A stretch of 64,000 nt of DNA, taken from NCBI GenBank assembly GCA_041398825.1, contig JAWKTX010000011.1, positions 124,001-188,000 of the forward strand, read 5' to 3'. This stretch comes from Planctomycetaceae bacterium. Its GTDB lineage: Bacteria > Planctomycetota > Planctomycetia > Planctomycetales > Planctomycetaceae. The position numbers and the translations under genes were made by a program. This document shows, one piece after another, positions 9,351 through 18,504 of this stretch. Position 1 is the first letter of the stretch; each line of letters opens with the position of its first letter. Below the pieces are notes generated by a model. It did no database searches. It was not told the DNA's origin and worked only from the letters and a program-made list of their open reading frames with translations.

Positions 9351-10757
9351 ATGTCACACCCAACTCTGGCAAAACAGTTTGTAGCAAACCATGATCGGGC
9401 GAAATGGCACGACAAGGCTTTGTGGTTTGTACGTGAAAAGCGAGACCGAATGGCTGGCAGCGTTCCCGAATGGGAGATGCTGCGCGAGACTGCGTCTGCC
9501 ATCAAGATGCACACCATGTCCCGGCTGCCAGACTATCTTGAGCAGTTCGAAAAGAATGCCGAAGCTCTTGGTGTCCACGTGCACTGGGCAGAGAATGGCG
9601 AACAACACAATCAGATTGTGGAGGAGATCCTGAAAAAACACGGCGCAAGAAAAGTCGTGAAGAGCAAGTCCATGCTCACTGAAGAATGCCATCTGAATCC
9701 GTATCTTGAAGAACGAGGCTATGAAGTTGTTGATACGGACCTGGGTGAGCGTATCGTCCAGCTTCGAAAAGAAACTCCCAGCCATATTGTCCTGCCTGCC
9801 ATCCATATCAGAAAAGAAGAGGTCGGGGAGTGTTTTCATGAACATCTGGGCACAGAGAAGGGTGCATCGGATCCAGCCTATCTGACAGAAGCGGCACGCC
9901 AGCACCTGCGAGAACGCTTTTGCAATGCTGACGCGGGCATCACGGGGGTCAACTTTGCGATTGCAGAAACTGGCGGATTTGTGGTCTGTACAAATGAAGG
10001 GAATGCAGATCTGGGAGTATCTCTTCCTAAGCTGCACATCGCCTGCATGGGAATTGAAAAGTTGATTCCCCGTCTCAGCGACCTGGCGGTCTTTCTCCGG
10101 TTACTCGCGCGTTCTGCCACAGGTCAGCCGATCACCACGTATTCGTCTCATTTTCACGGCCCCCAGGAAGGAAGCGAAATGCACATTGTCCTCGTCGACA
10201 ATGGCCGCAGCGAAATCCTGAAGTCGGGTGAATTCCGGAAAAGCCTGAACTGCATTCGTTGTGGCGCGTGCATGAATACCTGCCCCGTATACCGACGCAG
10301 TGGAGGTCACAGTTACGAAGCAACAGTCCCCGGGCCGATTGGATCGATCCTTTCGCCACTGAAGGATGCAGCCAGCCATAGCTCCCTGCCTTTCGCCTGC
10401 AGTCTGTGCGGTTCGTGCACAGATGTTTGCCCAGTAAAGATCGACCTTCACCATCAACTGTTCGCATTAAGAAGCGAGCTGGATCGCAAGCACCTGGTGC
10501 CGATATCCAAGAAACTGCCGATGAAAATCGCCTCAGTTGTTCTGTCGCGTGCCTGGCTTTTCAATATCACCGGAAGGATGGCCAGAACTGCGCTAAGGCT
10601 GAGTCCGCGATTTGCTGTTTACAATGGACTGAACGGCTGGGGAAAACAACGAGAGTTGCCAGAGGCACCGGCAAAGTCATTCCGCCAACTCTACGCAAAC
10701 CGCAAACGAACGACGCCACAATCCAACCGCAACTCCACTCAGGGAAGTGAATCATGA
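9351..10757 (+). CDS. lutB: Lactate utilization protein B, iron-sulfur oxidoreductase
   Basis: 468 residues, normal for LutB (YkgF/YvfW). An N-terminal LUD domain is followed by two 4Fe-4S binding motifs: CxxCxxCxxxCP starting at Cys301 and again at Cys350, with the expected spacing. LutB works with LutA and LutC as the non-flavin L-lactate dehydrogenase complex that feeds electrons to respiration. The stop overlaps lutC by four bases, indicating translational coupling. It begins six bases after the M50 protease gene. No lutA is visible in the window, so either it is elsewhere or another (Fe-S)2 subunit serves. Confidence 0.94.
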   Translation: MSHPTLAKQFVANHDRAKWHDKALWFVREKRDRMAGSVPEWEMLRETASAIKMHTMSRLPDYLEQFEKNAEALGVHVHWAENGEQHNQIVEEILKKHGARKVVKSKSMLTEECHLNPYLEERGYEVVDTDLGERIVQLRKETPSHIVLPAIHIRKEEVGECFHEHLGTEKGASDPAYLTEAARQHLRERFCNADAGITGVNFAIAETGGFVVCTNEGNADLGVSLPKLHIACMGIEKLIPRLSDLAVFLRLLARSATGQPITTYSSHFHGPQEGSEMHIVLVDNGRSEILKSGEFRKSLNCIRCGACMNTCPVYRRSGGHSYEATVPGPIGSILSPLKDAASHSSLPFACSLCGSCTDVCPVKIDLHHQLFALRSELDRKHLVPISKKLPMKIASVVLSRAWLFNITGRMARTALRLSPRFAVYNGLNGWGKQRELPEAPAKSFRQLYANRKRTTPQSNRNSTQGSES

Positions 10758-11371
10758 GCACCGCCCGTGAAGCCATTTTCAAACGTCTTCGAACGGCGCT
10801 GCCCCAGTCTTCACCCCTGCCAGAACTTCCAGCGGAGGGTCCCTGGCAAACGTTCGATGATCGTTACTCCCGCTTCAGTGAAGTCCTCGAGTTCGTTGGT
10901 GGCACGGCCGTTCGGGTTGCTACGGTAGCCGAAGCCAATACCCATCTGCAGGCTCACCCCAAATGGAACGAGTCCACCGTTCGTTGTTCGGTGGTAGAAG
11001 GCCTCGGCGATTCAACATTCGACCTGAACGCAGTTGAAGACCCACACTTGCTCGAAAATGTGGGATTTGCCGTGCTCAAAGGACACTTCGGAGTTGCAGA
11101 AAACGGTGCAGTCTGGGTGACAGACAACACCGTCAAGCATCGCGTCCTCTATTTCATCCCTCAATACATCGCAATTGCAATTCCATCAGTCAGCCTCGTG
11201 AACAACATGCACGAAGCCTACACGAAGATTTCAGCAAAGGATCATGCTTTCGCCGGATTCATTTCCGGACCGTCCAAAACGGCCGACATCGAGCAATCAC
11301 TCGTCATCGGCGCTCATGGTGCACGAGCACTGACAGTGTACCTGATTGATGAATGGCCGGCAGAAAAGTAA
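10754..11371 (+). CDS. lutC: Lactate utilization protein C
   Basis: 205 residues, one LUD domain, the usual architecture of LutC/YkgG. Recognisable stretches are FAVLKGHFGVAENGAVWVTD and VIGAHGARALTVYLID near the C terminus. The ATG is embedded in the lutB stop (ATGA), so the two are an operon and their products should be made in fixed ratio. The gene converges on tadC, with 49 bases between stop codons and no obvious intrinsic terminator in that gap. Confidence 0.93.
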   Translation: MSTAREAIFKRLRTALPQSSPLPELPAEGPWQTFDDRYSRFSEVLEFVGGTAVRVATVAEANTHLQAHPKWNESTVRCSVVEGLGDSTFDLNAVEDPHLLENVGFAVLKGHFGVAENGAVWVTDNTVKHRVLYFIPQYIAIAIPSVSLVNNMHEAYTKISAKDHAFAGFISGPSKTADIEQSLVIGAHGARALTVYLIDEWPAEK

Positions 11372-11420
11372 GTTCGACGCGATAAGCCAATCACCTCAGG
11401 GCCACCGCAGTGACGGCGAT

Positions 11421-12362
11421 TTAGCTGGAGAGGTTTTCCATCAGCTGGATACTTGCAGGCCCGACAAGGACCACAAAGATCCCCGGAAAGATGAAAAGGA
11501 CCAGAGGGAAAATCATTTTCACCGCTGTCTGTTGCGCTTTTTCTTCGGCCATTTGACGGCGTTTCACACGCATCGTGTCGGACTGAACGCGAAGTGCCTG
11601 CGAAATTGACGAACCAAAACGGTCAGCCTGAATGAGAATCGCAGCAAGCGCACGGACGTCGTCGACTCCCGTTCGCACGCCAAGATCGTGCAGCACTTCT
11701 CGACGCGGTTTTCCCATCTGCATCTGCATGTTGCAGGTCGAAAGTTCCCCGCAGACCTCGGGAGCACCATCCTCCAGTTCTTCTGCGACCTTTCGCATGC
11801 CGGCATCAAGTCCAAGACCCGCTTCCACACAAACCACCAGAAGGTCCAGTGCATCGGGAAGCTGAAGAAAGATCTTGGCCTGACGAGAAGACTTCAGAAG
11901 CGTCAGACACAGTTCCGGAACATAGAATCCCAATCCGCCGCCAATCACCAGTGACATCCAGGAATTCGAACCCGGGGTGGCAGTCAGGAATCCGTAGCCG
12001 CCACCGAACAGTACGCCGGTCACCAGACCAAGAAACTTAATGGCCAGAAAGTTGCGAGGGGCATTGGGGCTGCTGAAACCAGCATTTCCAAGTCGCACCT
12101 TCAGAGCACTTTGTTCTGTTTCTGTCTTTGGCTGCAGCGCCTTCGATAGTGCCGGAGCGGCACGTTCAATCATGCTGCTCATCGCGCCTGGCTGTTGTTG
12201 CTGCTGCGTACCTTCGCGTCTGGCCCGTGAGAACGGATCACGGATATCTTCCAGCCGTTCTGAGGCACGGGATTTTTGCCTGGAAAACATCGAAGCAACG
12301 CCCCAGACACCAAGGAAAATGGCAACGAAGGCAGCAATCGGAATCAGACTTGCAAAATCCAT
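11421..12362 (-). CDS. tadC: Tight adherence protein TadC (T2SS F-type inner-membrane platform)
   Basis: 313 residues with the type II secretion system F domain (roughly residues 150-280) and hydrophobic segments at the N terminus, around residues 100-140 and at the extreme C terminus (VLFIFPGIFVVLVGPASIQLM), the layout of TadC. Together with TadB it forms the inner-membrane platform of a Flp/Tad pilus. A cytoplasmic Arg/Gln-rich region follows the first helix. It is the last gene of tadA-tadB-tadC, 68 bases after tadB. The ribosome binding site is weak. Confidence 0.88.
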   Translation of the reverse strand: MDFASLIPIAAFVAIFLGVWGVASMFSRQKSRASERLEDIRDPFSRARREGTQQQQQPGAMSSMIERAAPALSKALQPKTETEQSALKVRLGNAGFSSPNAPRNFLAIKFLGLVTGVLFGGGYGFLTATPGSNSWMSLVIGGGLGFYVPELCLTLLKSSRQAKIFLQLPDALDLLVVCVEAGLGLDAGMRKVAEELEDGAPEVCGELSTCNMQMQMGKPRREVLHDLGVRTGVDDVRALAAILIQADRFGSSISQALRVQSDTMRVKRRQMAEEKAQQTAVKMIFPLVLFIFPGIFVVLVGPASIQLMENLSS

Positions 12363-12430
12363 GGCACTGACTTTTCAAAAAACGGCGGACTCTGAGTTCT
12401 CAATCAATCAACATAAATTTTGACGTCAAA

Positions 12431-13393
12431 TCAGACTTTGATATCGACGATCTTCTTAATTGCGATGGCACCAAGCACTTGCATGAAGATCGCCGCATAC
12501 ATCATTTTCTGCCCAGTCGGATGCTCGAACAGCACCATCACGTAGTCAGGATTGATGTAATACACTGCGAAGAACAGAGCGACTGGCAGACCCATCAGTA
12601 CCACACCGCTGATTCGACCTTCGCCGGTCAGTGCTTTCACCTGCCCAAGCAACTTGAAGCGTTCGCGAACCAGGAAACTGATCTTGTTCAGAATCTCGGC
12701 GAGGTCGCCCCCAGCCGTACGCTGAATGGCAACCGCAGTTACGAAGAATTTGAGGTCCAGGTTTGGCACCCGCAGAAGCATGTTTCGAAGTGCCTGTTCC
12801 AGCGGAATCCCAAGATTCTGCTCGTCATACACAGTGCGAAATTCCGTCGAAATCGGTGCTGGCATTTCAGAGGCAACAACATTCAGGCCCGAAGCAAGAC
12901 TGTGTCCGGAACGCAGAGCGCGTCCCATGAGCTCGAGGGCATCCGGGAGCTGTTTTTCAAAACGCCGGAATCGACTGCGACGACGCAGCAGCAGCCAGAG
13001 CCAGGGGGTGCAGAACCCACCGACAGCACCCAGAGGAATCATCGGAGCAGGGGCTCTTGCGATCATCGTGAACATGGCCCCCAGCGCTGCGGCTCCTGCA
13101 CACGCGCCAAGGAAGTGTTCAAACTTCAGTGGACAATCTGCCTGGCGAAAGAACATCGGCAGAGACGCAAATCTTTTCACAATCGCGTTGACAAGACCGT
13201 TAGCCCCGTCCAGGCCATCGCGAATCAATGAGTCTGCAATCTCTTTGCGACTCGGTTCGGCCGCACCGGTAAACGCAGCCAAACGCGCCTCGAGGTTCGA
13301 ATCCCCTCCGGCAGTAAGGATCTGGCCGAGACCGAAAACGAGCGCAAGCACGCCGATAAAGGCAGCTCCCATGTAGATCAGTGTTGGATCCAT
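12431..13393 (-). CDS. tadB: Tight adherence protein TadB (T2SS F-type inner-membrane platform)
   Basis: 320 residues from the ATG at 13393, selected because GGGGA lies just upstream; the frame is open to 13447. The N-terminal helix (LIYMGAAFIGVLALVFGLGQIL) anchors the protein, two central helices follow near residues 100-150, and the F domain includes FEKQLPDALELMGRALRSGHSL, the conserved TadB segment. The C terminus ends in another hydrophobic pair. Partner of TadC and the TadA ATPase in Tad pilus assembly. Ninety-four bases separate it from tadA, so the three are probably cotranscribed. Confidence 0.9.
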   Translation of the reverse strand: MDPTLIYMGAAFIGVLALVFGLGQILTAGGDSNLEARLAAFTGAAEPSRKEIADSLIRDGLDGANGLVNAIVKRFASLPMFFRQADCPLKFEHFLGACAGAAALGAMFTMIARAPAPMIPLGAVGGFCTPWLWLLLRRRSRFRRFEKQLPDALELMGRALRSGHSLASGLNVVASEMPAPISTEFRTVYDEQNLGIPLEQALRNMLLRVPNLDLKFFVTAVAIQRTAGGDLAEILNKISFLVRERFKLLGQVKALTGEGRISGVVLMGLPVALFFAVYYINPDYVMVLFEHPTGQKMMYAAIFMQVLGAIAIKKIVDIKV

Positions 13394-13487
13394 AGTGGTC
13401 CCCAGTTTTTTCGATTCCGTCGAAGAGCCAGTTGCAACGTAAAACAATTCATCAACAGAGAGAGATCATTAGCCGAACGATTCCTGA

Positions 13488-14798
13488 CTAAGGCGTTCGC
13501 ATTGTCCGTTGGGCAAACAACCCTGATGGCAGACGAACACCGGCTGATTCGAGCTGTTCGATGCACTTCGGACGAACACCCGTCGATTCGAAATGCCCGA
13601 ACGCTTTGCCGTTTTCGCCAATACCGTCCTGTATAAACTTAAAGATGTCCTGCATAACAATCGTTTCACCTTCCATGCCCACAACCTCTGTAATATAGGT
13701 CACTTTACGCGGCCCGCCCTGAAGGCGATTCGCCTGAATGATCAGGTGAACGGCAGAGGAAATTTGTTTTCGAATGGCCGAAAGCGGTAATTCAATACCG
13801 CTCATGTTAATCAGCGTTTCAATACGAGAGATTGCATCACGTGGATTGTTGGCGTGCACTGTTGTCAAAGAACCATCGTGACCAGTATTCATCGCCTGAA
13901 GCATGTCCAGCGTTTCACCACCTCGACACTCGCCGATGATGATCCGGTCCGGTCGCATACGAAGGGCGTTCTTGACAAGGTCGGTGGCGGTCACTCGCCC
14001 TTTGCCTTCAATATTTGGAGGACGAGTCTCCAGTCGCAGCACGTGTTCCTGCTGCAATTGAAGCTCCGCCGCGTCTTCGATGGTGATGATTCGATTCTCG
14101 TTCGATATGAAGCTTGAAAGCGTATTCAGCAGTGTGGTTTTACCAGAACCAGTACCTCCGCTGATGATCATATTCAGACGAGCCTTCATCCCGCCTTCAA
14201 GGAACATGACCATCTCGGGCGTGAACGCACCAAACTTCAGCAGGTCTTCCAGTGTCAGCGGATTTGACCCGAAGCGACGAATCGTCAGCGAAGGACCGTC
14301 AAGTGCCAGAGGCGGGATGATTGCATTCAAACGCGAACCGTCCGGCAATCGCGCGTCCACCATCGGAGAGGTTTCGTCGACGCGGCGACCGACCTTGGAG
14401 ACGATGCGGTCAAGGATCTGCAACAGGTGATCGTTGTCGCGGAACGTAACATCAGACTTCTGAATTCGTCCTCCTTTTTCGATGAAGACGTGCTTTGGGC
14501 CGTTGATCATGATGTCCGCAACGCCCTCTTCCTTCAGGAGCAGTTCCAGCGGACCGAAGCCAAACGCCTCATCAAGAACCTCTTCCACCAATCGTTCACG
14601 CTCGGAACGATTCAGCATCGGATTCTCGGTATCGCAAAGGTGCTCGACTACGACGCGGATCTCACGTCGCAGGCTATCGCCTTCCAGTTCCGAAAGACGG
14701 GTCAGATCCAGCTTTTCAACCAGCTTGCCGTGAATGTGCGACTTAAGTGTTTCGAAATCGTTCGTGCTTGATCGAGACGTCTTAACAGGGGCAATCAT
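13488..14798 (-). CDS. tadA: Tad/CpaF secretion ATPase
   Basis: 436 residues, the usual length for TadA/CpaF, the hexameric ATPase that powers Flp pilus assembly. Walker A GGTGSGKT is at residues 214-221, an Asp-box-like segment ITIEDAAELQLQ follows, and the Walker B/His-box region reads RMRPDRIIIGECRGGE and MNTGHDGSLTTVHANN. The N-terminal domain has the conserved FGPLELLL segment near residues 80-88. First gene of the visible tadABC set. Pilin, peptidase, secretin and TadZ genes are not in the window, so the rest of the apparatus must be encoded elsewhere. Confidence 0.94.
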   Translation of the reverse strand: MIAPVKTSRSSTNDFETLKSHIHGKLVEKLDLTRLSELEGDSLRREIRVVVEHLCDTENPMLNRSERERLVEEVLDEAFGFGPLELLLKEEGVADIMINGPKHVFIEKGGRIQKSDVTFRDNDHLLQILDRIVSKVGRRVDETSPMVDARLPDGSRLNAIIPPLALDGPSLTIRRFGSNPLTLEDLLKFGAFTPEMVMFLEGGMKARLNMIISGGTGSGKTTLLNTLSSFISNENRIITIEDAAELQLQQEHVLRLETRPPNIEGKGRVTATDLVKNALRMRPDRIIIGECRGGETLDMLQAMNTGHDGSLTTVHANNPRDAISRIETLINMSGIELPLSAIRKQISSAVHLIIQANRLQGGPRKVTYITEVVGMEGETIVMQDIFKFIQDGIGENGKAFGHFESTGVRPKCIEQLESAGVRLPSGLFAQRTMRTP

Positions 14799-15035
14799 TT
14801 CGATGGAACTCCGTGTGCGGTAACCAGTTTCTACTTTCCCCGGCAGTCTCCGCGTTCTTCCTGAACGTTCGGACAGACCACGCCAATAATGGCGATACTG
14901 GAGAATAGGTCACGGATTCCGGCATGACGGCATGAACGTTCCGATTTGTTGCCGTAGCTCCACAGTTGAACCCTGAATTATGCACCAATTGGATTCGGTT
15001 GGATGGAATGTATTGATTCTTATTGACTGCGCACG
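14799..15035. other. Intergenic region upstream of tadA
   Basis: No credible gene. It presumably holds the tadABC promoter on the minus strand; I could not find a convincing -35/-10 pair. It ends at the terminator of the upstream metalloprotease gene. Confidence 0.6.
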
Positions 15036-15070
15036 AAAAAACCCGTCCCCGGAATTGCCCGGGGACGGGT
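15036..15070 (-). terminator. Intrinsic terminator downstream of the DUF5117-type protease gene
   Basis: A perfect 12-bp GC-rich stem (15041-15052 with 15059-15070), 6-base loop, and on the minus strand a run of six T immediately after the stem (complement of 15035-15040). Orientation matches the gene ending at 15217. Confidence 0.9.
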
Positions 15071-15119
15071 CTCAAGTCATATGAACAGAAACAGGCAGAA
15101 TTGCCAGCCTCCCGCCTGG

Positions 15120-15216
15120 CAGCCTGTTGAAAAACGGGACCAGCTCGAGCAGAAGACCTTAAAACACTGCGGTTTACGGCCGTGCAGCGTGCCTGCCCCG
15201 ATTCTTCAAGGGACAG
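15120..15216 (+). repeat. ~96-bp palindromic repeat, copy 1
   Basis: Starts CAGCCTGTTGAAAAACGGG and ends in GGGACAG; the termini are imperfect inverted repeats (GTTGAAAAACGGGAC against GCCCCGATTCTTCAAG). Shares more than half of its bases, including both ends and the GAGCAG / GCGTGCC inner arms, with copies at 23838, 31524 and 32104. It ends directly at the stop codon (15217-15219) of the minus-strand protease gene and lies between that stop and its terminator. Confidence 0.85.
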
Positions 15217-18102
15217 CTAGCGAGCTTCCTCTTCCTGTCCGAGACGGATAATCATTCCGCCACCACTGCCACCACCACGCGAAGGGTTGAGAATGTAATC
15301 GGCATCCAGAGCCTTCTCAATCCTTGACTTCGCCTGAGACAGGTGAGCCGTTGTGTATGGATCGTGACGATCAGCCGCAGCGGCCTGGGCCGATTCAATC
15401 TTTTTGAGAATCTGTCGCAACTGTTCTGACGCGAGCATGGAAATCGCGCGCTCGGCAGAATCGGCAGCGTTGGCGGGCATATTCAGATCGATCAGTCGCT
15501 GCATGTGCTCGCGTTGAAGATTCAATCGCAGGCTTGAAATGAAAGGCTTGCGGGCGGTGTATTCTCCCTCAGCCTTGGCATCCAGCTCGCTCCAGATTTC
15601 ATTGGTCAGTGTCTGAAGCAGTTCCGGCAGCGTCAGGCTGTCCTGATCAGCCGGAATACGAAACTCGTTGTCGTAAACACGCTCCAGCGTCGTAGGATTC
15701 ATGATTCCAGTCAGCATGGAAGCCTGAATCCCCATGATCCGATCGTGAATTGGCCACGTAGAATCATTGAAGGCAGAACGTGGGTTATCCAGCCACTTAT
15801 CAAGTCCCATGGCTGTCACGAGTTCAGACGACAAACCAAACGCTTCATCCTTGAATGCATTGTTGATCACGAAGCGAAGGGCGGTCCGCTGCTGCTCAGC
15901 CGGTACTACGTTAATTGGCATTCGGCCGTTGGGATCGCCTTTCTTATCGCGGTTGACGAAGGCACCACCCAGCCAGTTGGACATCATCGAAAGTGATTTT
16001 GTCTGCAGGCTCAGTGTCAGTTCGTAGCCGTATCGAACACGGTCCCAGCTATCCCCGTCTTTGATGAACGAGCTAAGCAGTTTTTCGCGGTGATGCTTTG
16101 CAAGCCTCATTTGATTTTCGGCGTAGTCCACAGGATCCTTGCTGAAGTCATAACGGCGAGCCAGTGGGTCCGGTCCTGAAGTATCTTCATCTGTGGCGTA
16201 AACCAGCTCGGGCTCCGCGACGCGAGCAAGTACCGGCTTCGTGTCACCGAATGTGTAACCGTACTCGATGGCCCACATGTCATAGGGACCAATGCCCGTC
16301 ATACAGTAGTCGCCCTGGATCTCGCCGGCCCCCAGATTGATGTTCGTGCCGATGTAGTCCATCACCGAACCTGCCAGCGGCTTCTTCCCTTTCACTTTTT
16401 CACTGTTGATTTCGGCGAGTGTGTAGACGCTGGAGGCTTTGAAGTTGTGTCGAAGACCGAGAGTGTGACCAACTTCATGTGCGACGAGATGCGCAATCAG
16501 AGGACCAACGAAAGATTCAGGCATGCCGTCGAGCATCTGCTCTTTCGGCTCATCTTTTTTCTTGTCCTCTTCCTTCTTCTCTTCTTTCTCTTCGTCAGCC
16601 TTCTCCCCCTTGTCGTCAGCATCCATCAAGGCCAGAGTCATCTGCATCAGGGCCAGGTCGAAACCCATTCCATCGGCCGCCATACACATGCCATTGACCT
16701 GAGATTGACGTCCCATCAATCCATCAAATTCATTGCGACCAATCATGCGAGGATCACCGGACGCCAGTGGATGCCCAACAAACGGCATCGCGGACTGACG
16801 AGCAATTTCCTGCTGAATAGACTGCCGTTCAGAAGGGGGCGCCAGTCGAATACGAGGATCCCAGGTGGGATGTTCCGCAAGCCAGGCCAGCGTGTCCGGG
16901 CCAAACCCTTCCATGGCAACTTTAGGCAGCGATTCCGTGAATTCCTTTTGATAGTGACGAATCCAGCCATCCGTCAGAATGATATCCGCATCCAGAATCT
17001 GTCCGGTCAGAGGATGGACTCGGCTTGGGCCGATGGCTGTTCCAATGTCATTGTTTAACCAGCGGACAAAGTTGAAGTTCACGTCCTCAGGATCTTTGTC
17101 CATGTGAGCTTTGGACGTGGCATCCTGGTAGTACACTTCGATCGCGTCAGAAATCCCGACGTTTTCAAAGGCCTTGTTCCACGAAATAATGCCTTCCCGA
17201 ACCCAGCGACGATAACGTACCGGAGTCGTGTGCTCGATGAAGAAAACGATGGGTTCCTTCGGCGGACTGATCTTCAACTTGGGATCAGCCTTCTCAAGGT
17301 GCCAGCGATTGATGTAACGGATCGAAGTTTCGCGGTCGTTGTATTTGGCGAGGTCTGTGTAATTCGTCGTGAAGTACCCCACACGGGTGTCAGCTTCGCG
17401 AGGCTTGTAGCCCGTGCTGTCAGGAATGTCACTAATTGAGTAGTGCGCGGTCTTCAGCAACCCACCATTTGTCGGAATCTCGAACGCGATTTCAACATTG
17501 TTCTCAAACGCCTTGGCCGTCGCAATTTTGAACATGTTGTTCCGAACCATCGTGGGATTCGGACTGACATCAAATCCGAAAAACTGATTGGCCCGACCAA
17601 CAAGCATCGCATCCATATCAATGACAGGTCCGCCACCCGGCCCAATGGTCACGATAGGGACCTCGAGCAGTACTCGATCCGTGAACAGACGCTTCACTGA
17701 GGACTCAGCCTCTTTGTCTCCATTTGCCCGGATGCTGATATTGGGTTCAATCAGCGCAAGATGCTTGTCATATCGACGCCAGTAGACGTAGTACTCTCCG
17801 GCCTGCAGGCCGGCATAGGTTTCGCCACTGGCAACCGTTAATGCAATGAAATACTTCTTGGACGCAAATGTCCGCGGCAATTCCGCGAGCATCTGATTGT
17901 CTTTGGCCCGAGTCCAAAGCGTATACATCGGGGTGATGTTCGCCTTGGTGACCACCTTCTCATACCCCTCCAGGACCTTTGCGTGTGGCGGGAACTCCGG
18001 AGGCGAACCTCCTTCCTGAGCAATAGTGCTGACGGACATCGCACACAGCGCTGCCGACAGAAATGTGGCCGGTTTCAGCCAGCAAAACAGCTTGCAAACC
18101 AT
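15217..18102 (-). CDS. Large secreted zinc metalloprotease (DUF5117/DUF4953 type)
   Basis: 961 residues from the ATG at 18102, preferred because AGAGGG sits just upstream and a signal peptide (FLSAALCAMSVSTIAQ) then begins directly; the frame is open to 18186. The zinc-binding motif HEVGHTLGLRH lies at about residues 542-552, as in metzincin-like DUF4953 domains, and the N-terminal half matches DUF5117 (beta-rich, with the segment RYINRWHLEK). Immediately before the active site is a highly charged Asp/Glu/Lys low-complexity insert of about 30 residues (16540-16620). Exported protease of unknown substrate. A GGGSGGG stretch lies near the C terminus. Followed by repeat copy 1 and an intrinsic terminator. 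Confidence 0.88.
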   Translation of the reverse strand: MVCKLFCWLKPATFLSAALCAMSVSTIAQEGGSPPEFPPHAKVLEGYEKVVTKANITPMYTLWTRAKDNQMLAELPRTFASKKYFIALTVASGETYAGLQAGEYYVYWRRYDKHLALIEPNISIRANGDKEAESSVKRLFTDRVLLEVPIVTIGPGGGPVIDMDAMLVGRANQFFGFDVSPNPTMVRNNMFKIATAKAFENNVEIAFEIPTNGGLLKTAHYSISDIPDSTGYKPREADTRVGYFTTNYTDLAKYNDRETSIRYINRWHLEKADPKLKISPPKEPIVFFIEHTTPVRYRRWVREGIISWNKAFENVGISDAIEVYYQDATSKAHMDKDPEDVNFNFVRWLNNDIGTAIGPSRVHPLTGQILDADIILTDGWIRHYQKEFTESLPKVAMEGFGPDTLAWLAEHPTWDPRIRLAPPSERQSIQQEIARQSAMPFVGHPLASGDPRMIGRNEFDGLMGRQSQVNGMCMAADGMGFDLALMQMTLALMDADDKGEKADEEKEEKKEEDKKKDEPKEQMLDGMPESFVGPLIAHLVAHEVGHTLGLRHNFKASSVYTLAEINSEKVKGKKPLAGSVMDYIGTNINLGAGEIQGDYCMTGIGPYDMWAIEYGYTFGDTKPVLARVAEPELVYATDEDTSGPDPLARRYDFSKDPVDYAENQMRLAKHHREKLLSSFIKDGDSWDRVRYGYELTLSLQTKSLSMMSNWLGGAFVNRDKKGDPNGRMPINVVPAEQQRTALRFVINNAFKDEAFGLSSELVTAMGLDKWLDNPRSAFNDSTWPIHDRIMGIQASMLTGIMNPTTLERVYDNEFRIPADQDSLTLPELLQTLTNEIWSELDAKAEGEYTARKPFISSLRLNLQREHMQRLIDLNMPANAADSAERAISMLASEQLRQILKKIESAQAAAADRHDPYTTAHLSQAKSRIEKALDADYILNPSRGGGSGGGMIIRLGQEEEAR

Positions 18103-18504
18103 TTTTGCCCTCTTCTCGAAGTGCGTAGAAACGAATAGTTCAGGGGCCATCGTTCCGCGTTTGCCAATGTCAGATGTCGATCTCACTGCAAAACGACGAC
18201 GATCGCACAGGACGCAGGCTGCCCCGGGCTCTCAGAGCCTCCAGTCCAGCAATTCTACCTGTTTTCTAATGACGCGGAAGCTTCGCTCACCTGGTTTCGG
18301 CTCGATTCGCCAGGCTGCGGACATCCGCAATGCATGACAACCACAGCAGTAAAACCTACCGATCCTTTCCAAATTCCTGTAACCGCAGTTTGCGATACGA
18401 CCGGAAACGGTATTTGGCAAAAAAACCGCAAGAGCAAGTTCAACACCGGCCTGTATTCAAAATGCACAGGACAACAGCAGCACGAAGATGTTGGCTGGAA
18501 GACT
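18103..18504. other. Intergenic region between ygfZ and the metalloprotease
   Basis: About 400 bases with no credible gene. Short open frames here are in low-quality codon context on both strands. It should hold the protease promoter on the minus strand and the 3' end of the sulfatase-ygfZ transcript; a run of seven T on the minus strand (near 18418-18424) is not preceded by a convincing hairpin. Confidence 0.6.

Noticed and set aside
12479..13231. 250-codon plus-strand ORF across tadB
   Set aside because: Antisense to the conserved T2SS F domain; His/Gln/Arg-rich nonsense composition.
13289..13307. tRNA T-arm-like sequence GGTTCGAATCCCC
   Set aside because: Lies inside tadB coding sequence, and no acceptor, D or anticodon stems could be folded around it.
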